A stretch of DNA of 64,000 nucleotides from CACIAM-69d sp001698445 (GCF_043235035.1 NZ_JAZAQF010000069.1:174562-238561), one strand, 5' to 3'. Counted from the first letter of the stretch, positions 54,152 through 63,428 are shown. A program made the numbers and translations. The notes: generated from the letters alone by a model not told the origin.

Positions 54152-55495
54152 TCATGGAAGGGTTAGGAAAAACTGTCGAAACAGTTCACAACTGGGAAAC
54201 GCCAATCGCTGATCAAAAGTAACCAATCCCAAACCTTGGAGTCGAAAGGCCTGCGTGTGGGGTAGTTCTAACCCCTTGGGCGATCGCACCACCTGCTGCA
54301 TGGTTTCTAGGAGTTCCTGGTGTTCAAGGAGCTTCAATAATCGGCGCAAATAACTACCAAAAATACTATCGGGATTCGTCGCTTGCTGAGGCAAATCTGT
54401 CAGCGAAAGTTTTTGGTGAGCTAAATGGAATAAACCAAGTTGAGACAAAAATGGATTACCTCCTAAAAACGTGAAAACGGCATGACCATACTCTTCTGCG
54501 GCTGTCAATTGGTATTGTTGAGCGAGGGTCACCACCTGTTCGCAAGTAAATGCGGGCAGTTCCAACAACAGTCCCACATTAAACGGCGATTGATTGAGAC
54601 TTAAGGGCAACCAAACTTCCGTAGAATGGATAATTGCAATGTGTAATTTATGCCAAATAGTTCGATTTTCCAAACCATAGCGCCCCTGCTCATACCAAGA
54701 TCGCAATAAGCCGAAAAAATCCGTAGCTAATTCGGGATACCCAAAGAGCCGATCTAGCTCGTCTAAAACCAAGAGTAATGGCGCATCCGATTCCGCCAAT
54801 AGATAATTTTCAAAATATTCTGAGCAAGCATAACTCACTCCAAACATCGGATCCCACTGATCCGCTAGGCGATCGGCTAGCCCTAAACTCTTAGCTGCAC
54901 TGGCGCAAAACCACTTAAGAAACCACTCTAAATCACCTAAAACCTGTCGATCGGCTCCCTGTAAATTCACAACTGCTGTTCGGAATCCTCGTTGCCGAAC
55001 TTCACTGAGGGTGCGTGCCATCAGGGATGTTTTGCCATATTGCCGAGGAGCCTTGATTCGCACTAACGATCCCGGCTGAACCACTTCTTCAATACAAAGA
55101 CTTTCAATGGGTGGTCGATGAATATAGAACGGAGAATTGATCGGTAATTGCCCTCGGGGCGGAGCCACTTGCATGGCCCAATCAGTTGATTTTTTAGTAC
55201 GTTCAATATTGCGAACTTGCATAGAAGTTAAATAGTCTCCCTCGCTGAGATCTAAACCAAAGGCCTGAAAGTAGAGCAGGAGTGATTGGAAATCCACTAA
55301 TTTTTCGCGACGGCGCACCTTAGTTAAAGTGTTAGGACTCAATTGAGTTAAGTGGCTGAGCTGTTCTAAGGTGTAAGGTTTTTCTTGATTTTGCTGAGTT
55401 GCGGAAATTTGCTCTGCAAACTGCAAGCGTTGCCAACCTTGAGGACTTAACATAACGCCGCGATATCGTTTATAGACTTTGGGAATCTCAGCCAT
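54152..55495 (-). CDS. HTH plus AAA-like ATPase protein
   Basis: 447 residues. The N-terminal 100 residues hold a helix-turn-helix-like region of the vWA-MoxR-associated protein type (PYTLEQLSHLTQLSPNTLTKVRRREKLVDFQSLLLYFQAFGLDLSEGDY). The PF14516-type AAA-like ATPase follows, with Walker A IKAPRQYGKTSLMAR near 150, Walker B LLLVLDELDRLFGYPE near 255, and a C-terminal winged-helix-like part. It is the first gene of an operon with the AAA/WD40 gene (1-bp gap). Two ATPases of one family in tandem, one with DNA-binding-like and one with WD40 domains, suggest a sensor/effector pair. Confidence 0.85.
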   Translation of the reverse strand: MAEIPKVYKRYRGVMLSPQGWQRLQFAEQISATQQNQEKPYTLEQLSHLTQLSPNTLTKVRRREKLVDFQSLLLYFQAFGLDLSEGDYLTSMQVRNIERTKKSTDWAMQVAPPRGQLPINSPFYIHRPPIESLCIEEVVQPGSLVRIKAPRQYGKTSLMARTLSEVRQRGFRTAVVNLQGADRQVLGDLEWFLKWFCASAAKSLGLADRLADQWDPMFGVSYACSEYFENYLLAESDAPLLLVLDELDRLFGYPELATDFFGLLRSWYEQGRYGLENRTIWHKLHIAIIHSTEVWLPLSLNQSPFNVGLLLELPAFTCEQVVTLAQQYQLTAAEEYGHAVFTFLGGNPFLSQLGLFHLAHQKLSLTDLPQQATNPDSIFGSYLRRLLKLLEHQELLETMQQVVRSPKGLELPHTQAFRLQGLGLVTFDQRLAFPSCELFRQFFLTLP

Positions 55496-56275
55496 TTAGC
55501 CCCTCAACCTTACAACTAACTTCGGGGAATTCTATTGCAAGCACTGCATTGAAACAGGGCGATCGTGTCGTGGAAATAGATGATCTCAAGGGGTACTCAC
55601 ACCGAAAATACTATGAAATTTACCAATCTCAGCTCCTTTTGGCTTAAGTTGTGGCCTTAAGTTGCGATGTTTAGATGTCAAGCAAGATGAACTTGTCTAG
55701 AATTAATTTCGATAACAAACATCAAATTGTACCAATGATTTGATCTATTCTTGAGAAATTCTCATCTGTTTCAATTATTTTGTTTCGACGAACAGCAATA
55801 AGCAAAATTGTGTTTTGAGAGGATGTCTGAGTAGTGAATTGGGTCACTGAACAGGTAGCAGCAGCCGTGGAGTCAAGGGACTTAAATTCCTGATCGTTGC
55901 TGATCGGTTAGGCCCACAAGGTAGCAATCTTGACTTCCCAGACATCCTCTTAAAATAATGAAAACATTTTGCAGGGTTCACCATGGAAAATGACCATCGC
56001 AAAAGCCAACCTAAGTCTTGGCTGTCATCGATTTTGGCGCTTTGCATATTTTGATACAACATGGGTTTCTTGTAATCTTGATCTTGTCCCCATTATTGCT
56101 CTCATTTTCTGAGGATTGAGCTAGGATGGGGGGGCTAACAAGCAATGGGCTAATAATTATTTAAACTTCATTTTTTGTTAGGATGCTTAAATGGATCAAG
56201 CAGATCAAGCGTTGTTAGTTCTCGAAATCAGAAGCTTCATCTCCTGCTCATAGTGACCATCTCCCGCTACAGCGA
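55496..56275. other. AT-rich gap between the ATPase operon and the ethylene-receptor-like kinase
   Basis: 780 bp, divergent promoters, AT-rich. It holds the inverted-repeat element at 55814-55954. No credible gene was found on either strand; a minus-strand frame at 55844-56062 lies partly in the element and matches no family. Confidence 0.45.
55814..55954. repeat. 141-bp element with 16-bp inverted ends
   Basis: TTTGAGAGGATGTCTG at 55814-55829 recurs inverted as CAGACATCCTCTTAAA at 55939-55954 with one mismatch. Related single ends lie near 27752 and 5322. No protein is encoded. It is probably a small non-autonomous element. Confidence 0.6.
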
Positions 56276-56284
56276 GTGCCTTCA

Positions 56285-58492
56285 ATGGATTTGCAAAAAA
56301 TCAAGGAAATTTTTGAAGCGATCGTTTTGGGCAATCAATCTTATATGCCCCATGGTCATTGTTATCTGTGGCAAACGCCCTTAGTGGGGCTGCATGTGGT
56401 TAGTGATTCACTAATTGCGATTGCCTATTTCTCTATTCCCGCCATGCTGACGTACTTTGCTTATCAGCGTCGGAAATTTTTGCCAATTAGCATTTTTCTG
56501 ATGTTCGGGGCATTTATTATCCTATGTGGTTTAGGTCATTTACTGGAGGTTTGGACACTGTGGTATGGGGCCTATTGGCTAACGGGAATTGAAAAAGCTT
56601 TAACAGCATTAATTTCTTGCTACACGGCCGTTTCTCTGGTGAGTTTATTGCCTCAGTTTCTGTCGTTGCGCAGTCCAGATGAGCTAGAGCGAATTAATCA
56701 ACAATTGCAGCAGGAGGTTAGCAGTCGGGAGCTTATTGCCCAAGAATTAGCCCAAATTAATCAGAATTTGGAGGCCCGAATTGCCGATCGCACCGTTGAG
56801 TTACAAACCAAAAATACTCAACTGATGCGAGAAATTCAGGAACGCCAATCGATTGAACAGTCTTTGGCGCGGCGGTTGGCCTGCGAACAAATTTTTTCTA
56901 AAACCTTGCAGCGTGTTTGGACAACGGCAGACTTTGAACCCCTGTTTCAAACCTTGGTGCAAGATGTTCGCGAATTTTTGCAAGTCGATCGGGTGCTGAT
57001 CTTTCAGCTCAATTCGGACTTCAGCGGTGCAATTTCGACGGAATCTGTTTCGGATCCCAGCTTGAGCCTGTTGGGACAATCCTTCGTAGATCCTTGTTTT
57101 CAAGAAAAACATGCTCCTCTATATCAAGCAGGACGCATTTGCATGATTGAAGACATTGAAACTAGCCCCTTAAAAGAATGTCATCGAGAATTTTTGCGTA
57201 GCTTGCGAGTGCGCAGCAATTTAGTGATTCCAATTTTATGGAAATCAGAATCTAGTAATTTAAATTGGCAAGAAAATCTTGGTGATCAACCAATGATCCC
57301 GGCTGATTTTTACCTCTGGGGATTATTAATTGCCCAATCTTGCCAGGGAGCACGATCTTGGGACAGTTTGGAAGTGGAAGCGTTGCAACAGTTGAGTTTG
57401 CAATTAGGAATTGCCCTGCGCCAAAGTAAGTTGATGACCCGCTTGCAAGAAGAATTACAAGAAAAACAACAAACCGCTTTAGCCTTACAAGCATCTGAAC
57501 AAGAAGCGCGACAGCAGGCAGCGTCATTAGCCACGACACTCAATCAACTGCAAGCAACTCAAGCTCAGTTGGTGCAGTCAGAGAAATTGGCTTCTTTGGG
57601 CAAAATGGTTGGCGGCATTGCCCATGAAATTAATAATCCCTTGAGCTTTATCTATGGCAACTTAACCCATGCCCAAGAATATAGTAATCAAGTGTTTCAA
57701 GGTCTTGACCTCTATCAACAGCATTATCCGAACCCAGTAGACCCGATCGCCCAGTGGCTCTCGGAAGTGGAATTTGAATTTCTAAAAGCCGATTTTCCGA
57801 AACTTCTGATCTCTATGAAAAACGGAGCCGATCGGATCCGTGAAATTGTATTGTTGCTGCGCAATTTTTCGCGATTGGATGAATCGGAACTCAAATCCGT
57901 TGACATTCATGATGGAATTAACAGCACGCTCAGCATTTTAACTGACCGATTTTTAGAGTCCACTTGCGGTCAAGTCATTCAGTCCCATTGCACCTACGAT
58001 CGCGATATTCCCACGGTAGAATGCTATCCTGGCTTGCTCAATCAAGCACTGTTTAATCTGTTTAGTAATGCGCTGGATGCCATTGAGGAACGCTGCCGAT
58101 TAAGAGAAGTTTTTGTGCCCATGGTGAAGGTAGAAACCCAACTGATTTGTCAGCAACATTTGAATGGTTTGACCTTGCAACGGTTTGCACAAATTCAAAT
58201 CACTGACAATGGTTCAGGGATTGACCCAGCGTTGGCGGATAAGATTTTTGATCCCTTTTTCACCACCAAGCCGATCGGGCAGGGGACTGGAATGGGTTTG
58301 GCGAACGCCTATCAAATCATTGTGAAACGACATCACGGGGAACTTTGGTATCAAGTGAATGAGCAGGGACAAACTCAGTTTGTGGTGAAAATCCCAATCG
58401 AGCAATATTTTCCCAACCCTGCTGCCACCGAGCGATCGGCCTCACCGGCCTTGACGATGGATTCCTTGAGCAGTTTTGCTCCCCGAATCTAG
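56285..58492 (+). CDS. Ethylene-receptor-like cyanobacteriochrome histidine kinase
   Basis: 735 residues from ATG 56285 (GTG 56276 is possible). Three membrane helices (about 33-140) match the ETR1 ethylene-binding domain: Asp41, Tyr48, Ile51, Pro52, Phe77, Ile78, Cys81 and His85 stand at the spacing of ETR1 Asp25, Tyr32, Ile35, Pro36, Phe61, Ile62, Cys65 and His69. A coiled coil leads to a GAF domain (about 210-385) of the cyanobacteriochrome type with a DPCF motif (Cys271) and a chromophore Cys299 in ECHREF, 28 residues apart, as in DXCF-type sensors. A second coiled coil, the H-box GIAHEINNP (His447) and a full ATPase domain (DNGSGID, GQGTGMGLA) follow. The plan resembles UirS/SynEtr1 (Slr1212), which senses UV-violet light and ethylene. 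No response regulator is next to it. Confidence 0.9.
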   Translation: MDLQKIKEIFEAIVLGNQSYMPHGHCYLWQTPLVGLHVVSDSLIAIAYFSIPAMLTYFAYQRRKFLPISIFLMFGAFIILCGLGHLLEVWTLWYGAYWLTGIEKALTALISCYTAVSLVSLLPQFLSLRSPDELERINQQLQQEVSSRELIAQELAQINQNLEARIADRTVELQTKNTQLMREIQERQSIEQSLARRLACEQIFSKTLQRVWTTADFEPLFQTLVQDVREFLQVDRVLIFQLNSDFSGAISTESVSDPSLSLLGQSFVDPCFQEKHAPLYQAGRICMIEDIETSPLKECHREFLRSLRVRSNLVIPILWKSESSNLNWQENLGDQPMIPADFYLWGLLIAQSCQGARSWDSLEVEALQQLSLQLGIALRQSKLMTRLQEELQEKQQTALALQASEQEARQQAASLATTLNQLQATQAQLVQSEKLASLGKMVGGIAHEINNPLSFIYGNLTHAQEYSNQVFQGLDLYQQHYPNPVDPIAQWLSEVEFEFLKADFPKLLISMKNGADRIREIVLLLRNFSRLDESELKSVDIHDGINSTLSILTDRFLESTCGQVIQSHCTYDRDIPTVECYPGLLNQALFNLFSNALDAIEERCRLREVFVPMVKVETQLICQQHLNGLTLQRFAQIQITDNGSGIDPALADKIFDPFFTTKPIGQGTGMGLANAYQIIVKRHHGELWYQVNEQGQTQFVVKIPIEQYFPNPAATERSASPALTMDSLSSFAPRI

Positions 58493-58524
58493 GAGTCAAC
58501 GCTTAATTACCAGAACTCCAGAAT

Positions 58525-58630
58525 GCTTCTAGAAACATCTATTGATTTCTAGAAATCAAATTCTTGAAAATCTTGATCCCTAGAAATATTGATCTCTAGA
58601 AATGTTGATCTCTAGGAACATTTATTTCTG
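58525..58630. repeat. AT-rich short tandem repeats between two kinase genes
   Basis: Units around TTGATCTCTAGAAATG and TTGATTTCTAGAAATC follow each other about four times (58540-58620) with varied ends. The core CTAGAAAT recurs. It lies in the convergent 3' region of both kinase genes. Pairing of the TCTAGA cores can form hairpins. Confidence 0.55.
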
Positions 58631-58677
58631 CAAAATTGGCATAAAACAACCAACGCAAGAGCAGCTAGATCGAAGCC

Positions 58678-60501
58678 TTAAGACTCTGATTCACGAGCCG
58701 GAAACGATCGATAAATTTCCATAATAAAGGCTGTTCCTTTGCCTGGCTCTGACACACAGGACAGCGTTCCTCCATGCAAGTTCACAATAATTTGATGGCT
58801 AATGGCTAACCCCATGCCGGTTCCTTTGCCCACTGATTTTGTGGTGTAAAACGGGTCAAAAGCTTGGCGACGTAATTCGTCACTCATCCCCAAACCATTG
58901 TCTGAAATCGCAATTCGCACGCGATCTGGCTCAACGGTTTCAGTGCGCACGGTGATGGTTGGCGGGGTATCTGGCGGGTAGCTGTCGCCCACACCCTGCT
59001 CCAGCGCTTCGATCGCATTCAATAACATCTGCATGAAGCATTGGTTTAATTGCCCGATCGCACAATCAACCAAGGGCAAATCCCCATAATCGCGCACCAC
59101 TTGAATGGATGGACGCTTACCATTTCCTGCTAAGTGAACCCCCATCAGACTAATAGTCGCGTCAAGGTTTTCATGCAAATCAGTAAACTTAATCGTTGAC
59201 TCATCCAAGCGCGAAAACATGCGCAAGAGATTCACGACGGTTTTAATGCGGTTCGCTCCCACGAACATGGAGCTAAAGAGGGGTGGAAAGTCTTCAGTAA
59301 TATATTCCAAATCTAACTCTGTGAGGACTGCGGCAATGTCTTCATGGGGATTGGGATAATGTTTTTTATAGAGGCTTACTAAATTCAATAGCTCCTCTAG
59401 ATAGGTTTGGCAATGATGAAGATTGCCGTGAATAAAGTTAATGGGATTATTAATTTCATGGGCCACGCCAGCCACTAAACGCCCCAAGGCTGACATTTTT
59501 TCTGCATGAATCAATGTGATTTGCGCTTTTTGTAAATTCTCGAGGGCTTGGGCTAGTTTTTTGCTTTTTTCGGTGGCTACTTGGGCGATTTCTTGGCGAC
59601 GCTTCACCTCCGCTTCCAGTTGAATTGCTTTGCGCCGCAGCTCCAATTGGGCAATGACCTGACGACCCAACGCCTCTAGGGCTTCCATTTGCTGGGTTGT
59701 TAGCTGTCGGGGCATTTGGTCAATCACACACAATGTCCCGATCGCATGGCCATTGTCAGTCACCAAAGGTGTACCGGCATAGAATCGAATTTTTGGCTCT
59801 TTTAGAACTAGAGGATTATTAACAAAACGTCCATCCTCAAGAGCATCTTCCACAATCAAAACTTCATCAGGCCGGCAAATGGCATGGGCACAAAAAGCTT
59901 GGCTGCGTGGAGTTTGTATGGCATCAATTCCATGGCGAGACTTAAACCATTGCCGCTCGCCATCCAATAAGCTAATTAGCGAAATGGGAGTGCCGCAAAT
60001 CTGTGCTGCGATCTTGGTCAAATCATCGTATTGACGCTCGGGAACCGTATCCAAAATTTGATAGTCGAGCAGGTCTTGTAATCGTTCCTCTTCGTCAGTG
60101 GGAAGGGGAAACGTACCATGACCATCATGGGCTACGTCACTGGCTGGCAAATCCATGTCCAACTCCGGGGATGGAACGCGATCAGGGTCGATATCGATAT
60201 TGTGATTGTGATCATTGCGATCAGCGGAATCAGGGTTGTGATCAGCGCGATCAGGTGAATTCAGCTTCAATTCTGGTTGCTTAGGAGCGGTGTGAATCGG
60301 GTCAGGATAGCTGCCAAAGGCGGAGTTTTCTGACAAAGGATAACCCAACGAAGCGGTCGATTGCGTAGTCTGGGTTGCTGAGACCGTGAAGGTTGAATCA
60401 TAGCCCAAAACTGCCTTGGTCTGGACGATCGCACCCGACTTACGGTTAATGAGCAAGCGGCGCTGAAGCCACTGAAACCACGTTCTGAAGGTGTGCATCA
60501 T
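58678..60501 (-). CDS. GAF-domain sensor histidine kinase
   Basis: 607 residues. The N-terminal 130 residues are low-complexity and carry repeats such as DHNPDSADRNDHNHN. A GAF domain spans about 145-290 (LLDYQILDTVPERQYDDLTKIAAQICGTPISLISLLD, QAFCAHAI, FYAGTPLVTDNGHAIGTLCVID). It belongs to the widespread QxFCxHAI-type GAF group that is not expected to bind bilin. A coiled coil precedes the H-box GVAHEINNP (His348). The ATPase domain is full (N-box LLNAIEAL, DNGLGMSD, FDPFYTTK, GKGTGMGLAIS). No membrane segment is seen, so it is probably cytosolic. It faces the ethylene-receptor-like kinase; no response regulator is nearby. Confidence 0.92.
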   Translation of the reverse strand: MMHTFRTWFQWLQRRLLINRKSGAIVQTKAVLGYDSTFTVSATQTTQSTASLGYPLSENSAFGSYPDPIHTAPKQPELKLNSPDRADHNPDSADRNDHNHNIDIDPDRVPSPELDMDLPASDVAHDGHGTFPLPTDEEERLQDLLDYQILDTVPERQYDDLTKIAAQICGTPISLISLLDGERQWFKSRHGIDAIQTPRSQAFCAHAICRPDEVLIVEDALEDGRFVNNPLVLKEPKIRFYAGTPLVTDNGHAIGTLCVIDQMPRQLTTQQMEALEALGRQVIAQLELRRKAIQLEAEVKRRQEIAQVATEKSKKLAQALENLQKAQITLIHAEKMSALGRLVAGVAHEINNPINFIHGNLHHCQTYLEELLNLVSLYKKHYPNPHEDIAAVLTELDLEYITEDFPPLFSSMFVGANRIKTVVNLLRMFSRLDESTIKFTDLHENLDATISLMGVHLAGNGKRPSIQVVRDYGDLPLVDCAIGQLNQCFMQMLLNAIEALEQGVGDSYPPDTPPTITVRTETVEPDRVRIAISDNGLGMSDELRRQAFDPFYTTKSVGKGTGMGLAISHQIIVNLHGGTLSCVSEPGKGTAFIMEIYRSFPARESES

Positions 60502-60940
60502 CGGGTGTTTGATTGACCTGCTGATTGATCTGCTAGGTTAACTGACCTGCTGACCGTCGATCGCGGGGGTGTCACCCCAGGTTACTCTAACGTCGCAAGA
60601 TGGTAAAACTCGGGAAGAGATGGCTTACTGACATCACAATTTAGCAGCGCTAGAATCACAACTTAACCCCCTTGAATCTTTCATGAATTCATGAAACGTT
60701 CAATCAATGTTCATGCCGGAGCGACTAGTTTCAGGAAACCCAATTTGAAAGGCTGTCTAATCAGCATCTTTGAATATTGCCAGAGCGCCAATCGCCATGG
60801 GGGGCAAGGGGTTGAAGTCTCTTGTTTTTGTTGATCGTTTGGGTCAGTGGTGTGTTGGTTTTGGCAATTCAGATATCGATTCAGATATTTTTTGAAGATC
60901 TAGCCTTAATTCAGAATCTTCCAAGATTTTTGATTTTTGC
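60502..60940. other. Gap between the GAF kinase gene and dnaG
   Basis: 439 bp with no credible gene. It has an 18-bp perfect palindrome TTTCATGAATTCATGAAA at 60679-60696, about 180 bp upstream of the kinase start, which could be an operator. Near 60804 a degraded copy of the CAAGGGGCTTAAGCC palindrome lies about 120 bp downstream of the dnaG stop. Confidence 0.45.
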
Positions 60941-63064
60941 CTAAAACAATTGATTAAGTGGCGAAATTGACCCATCACTAGGATTTTGTGCCAAATCTTC
61001 AAAGCTGGTGAATCGTTCCTGTTGCAGTTGCTGTAAGTAGCGACGTTCTTGATAATAAAGATCGTGGAAGGTTTGTTGCTGTTCGTAGGCACGATTGAGG
61101 TTTTCTTCAAGGCGTTCCAGATCGATCGGGTCGGGAGCCAGGGCCAAATTGCCGGCCACACCACCACCACCGCCGCCGCCACCGCCGCCTCGCAGACTAA
61201 TCACCTTATCGTTTCCGGAGCCGATCGGGGGTTCACCGGCAAAGACCCGCCGCAACGCTTCGGCGGCCACTTCCGTTTGCAGGTAATGGGAGAGCCAAGC
61301 ATCCAGCAGGTGGCGGCAACGCTTGGCGCATTGCAGGCTTTCAATGGTGGCGATCGCGGCGCGGATGGTCAGGCCGGGGCGATCAAGATCCAACAGGGTT
61401 CGCTCATCTAAGCTCAAAAGCCGATCGACCATGGCCAAATCCTCATGGGAAAGGTCTGGATTCGATCGCAACTCGATCGCCAATTCAGTCGCCTCCTGAC
61501 CCCATTGATCCTGGAGCTGCAAAATCTGCCGCCACAAAAAACGATGGTGTGACAGGCCAAACTCCAACTCCCGCTCTTCCAAAATGGCCAAGATTTGCTG
61601 GCGACGATCGGGAAGGTGCAAGTAAATCCGCAAGAGCTGTCCCTCCGCCGACTCCCGCAGGCTGCTATCGCCCAATCGTTGCCATTTAGCCGATCGCCCG
61701 TGCCAGCGCTGGCCCTGCACCTGCGATCGCAAGTCCTGCTCCAATTGCAGCGTGAAGTAGCTGTCCTTTTGGCCCAGCAGGTCGGCACAGCGGCGGATGT
61801 AGTGGCTGCGGGTGGCGGGATTGGGCAGTTGGCTCAGGAGCTTCACCGCATCGCCCACGGCCGCCTGGAATTGGTCAGCTAAGCGCAAATCCCGGGAACC
61901 GATCGCCCGATCGAGCTGCCAATCGAGCCAGAGGGGCGCATCGGCGATCAGGGTGCGGTAATGATCCGGGCTGTAGGTTTTCAGGAACTCATCGGCATCC
62001 TTGCCCCCCGGCAAATTCAACACCCGCAGTTGAATTTCGCCCCGGTAAGCCAGCCCTTCCACCTCCCCGATCGCCCGCTCCGTGGCCTTTTGGCCCGCCG
62101 AGTCCGCATCGAAGTTCAGGATAATTTGCTTCGATTCCGTGAACCGCGTCAGCAGCTTCACCTGGGCCAAGCTCAGGGCCGTGCCCAAAGCTGCCACGGC
62201 GTTTTCAATGCCCGCCGCATGGAGCGCAATCACATCGAAATAGCCTTCCACCACGATCGCCGCGTCAGTTTTGGCGATCGCCGTTTTCGCCTGATCCAGC
62301 CCAAAAAGCGTCTTGCCCTTGTCAAATAGCTCCGTTTCCGGCGAGTTCAGATACTTTGGCTCATCGCCGTTCAGCGTCCGCCCCCCAAAGCCGATCGTCC
62401 GGCCCTGGGGATCGCGAATGGGCACCATCAGCCGATCGCGGAATCGATCGTAATAGCCACCGCCCGCCTTCCGGGGCACAATCAACCCCGCCTTTTCCAC
62501 CAGCGAAACGGCATAGCGTTTTTGATCAACCAAATAGCGATACAGAGCATCCCAGCCGGCTGGCGAATAGCCCAAATTAAACGCCTGAATCGTGTCCTGG
62601 CGCAGTTGCCGTTCTTCCAGCAAGTAATCCATGGCCCGCGCCCCCACAGGTTGGGTCAGGGCATGGGCATAGAACCCGGCCGCCACGGCCAGGACTTCAT
62701 AGAGCTGTTCGCGCTCGGTGATTTGCCGCTGAATTTCCTGGCGTTGTTCCGGTTCCAGGGTTTGCACGGGCACTTGGTAGCGCCGCGCCAAATCCAACAC
62801 CACGTCACCAAACGATCGCTTGTCCAGCTCCATCAAAAACTTGATGGCGTTGCCCCCGGCCCCACAGGAGAAGCAGTAATAGAACCCTTTGGTGGCGCTG
62901 ACGGTGAAGCTGGGCGATTTGTCGTCGTGGAAAGGACAGAGGCCTTTGAAGTCTTTGCCGTTTTTTTTCAGCACGACCCGTTCCGAGACCACATCTACGA
63001 TGTCGGCTCGTTGTTTGACGGTTTCTACGGTGTCGGGATGAAGACGCACGATCGGGTGGGGCAA
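60941..63064 (-). CDS. dnaG: DNA primase
   Basis: Makes RNA primers for replication. 707 residues from TTG 63064; GTG 63049 (VRLHPDTVE) is possible. A CHC2-type zinc-binding domain comes first (LCPFHDDKSPSFTVSATKGFYYCFSCGAGG, about 42-72). The TOPRIM core follows, with VVEGYFDVIALHAAGI near 260 and the metal-binding LNFDADSAGQKATERA near 305. The C-terminal helicase-binding part (DnaB interaction) extends to about 690. Near residue 645 there is a run of ten Gly residues before VAGN, encoded by GGT/GGC codons; it may be a flexible hinge. The gene is monocistronic, downstream of a repeat-rich gap. Confidence 0.95.
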   Translation of the reverse strand: MPHPIVRLHPDTVETVKQRADIVDVVSERVVLKKNGKDFKGLCPFHDDKSPSFTVSATKGFYYCFSCGAGGNAIKFLMELDKRSFGDVVLDLARRYQVPVQTLEPEQRQEIQRQITEREQLYEVLAVAAGFYAHALTQPVGARAMDYLLEERQLRQDTIQAFNLGYSPAGWDALYRYLVDQKRYAVSLVEKAGLIVPRKAGGGYYDRFRDRLMVPIRDPQGRTIGFGGRTLNGDEPKYLNSPETELFDKGKTLFGLDQAKTAIAKTDAAIVVEGYFDVIALHAAGIENAVAALGTALSLAQVKLLTRFTESKQIILNFDADSAGQKATERAIGEVEGLAYRGEIQLRVLNLPGGKDADEFLKTYSPDHYRTLIADAPLWLDWQLDRAIGSRDLRLADQFQAAVGDAVKLLSQLPNPATRSHYIRRCADLLGQKDSYFTLQLEQDLRSQVQGQRWHGRSAKWQRLGDSSLRESAEGQLLRIYLHLPDRRQQILAILEERELEFGLSHHRFLWRQILQLQDQWGQEATELAIELRSNPDLSHEDLAMVDRLLSLDERTLLDLDRPGLTIRAAIATIESLQCAKRCRHLLDAWLSHYLQTEVAAEALRRVFAGEPPIGSGNDKVISLRGGGGGGGGGGVAGNLALAPDPIDLERLEENLNRAYEQQQTFHDLYYQERRYLQQLQQERFTSFEDLAQNPSDGSISPLNQLF

Positions 63065-63428
63065 GTCGAACGGCTATTGTCCTATTATCGCGACCCGATC
63101 GGGGGATTGAGCAGCCAAGGGCGATCGCGAAAGCTGAATTTTTGTGGATCTCACTCATGGCAGGTCAAGTAGACCAAGGGCAAGATTTTGAAAAGCAACA
63201 GGATCACGGGCAAAAATTATCGCCAGCCCCGATCGCGCAGATGTTGAACATCTTGCTCAAGGTCTTCTACGTCGTAATGAACGCAAATGCCGCGATTTGC
63301 CAGCAGCTTTTGAGAATGGATGATTTTCGTTTGTAATAGGGCGATCGCAGCGGCGTAAATTTTTCTACTATATATAGATTATATATAGATATTGTATAGA
63401 CAGATATTGCTCATACACTATCTATTCC
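63065..63428. other. Gap between dnaG and the toxin-antitoxin genes
   Basis: 364 bp. The first part overlaps a possible small reading frame (63217-63346). The second part (63361-63420) is very AT-rich with ATATATAGAT repeats and probably carries the promoter of the DUF433 gene. Confidence 0.45.
63217..63346 (-). other. Possible small or remnant reading frame
   Basis: The minus-strand frame reads AAAIALLQTKIIHSQKLLANRG then ICVHYDVEDLEQDVQHLRDRGWR and a TAA at 63217-63219. It looks protein-like, but no ATG, GTG or TTG opens it at a suitable place, so it may be the 3' end of a decayed gene. No family was assigned. Confidence 0.25.
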
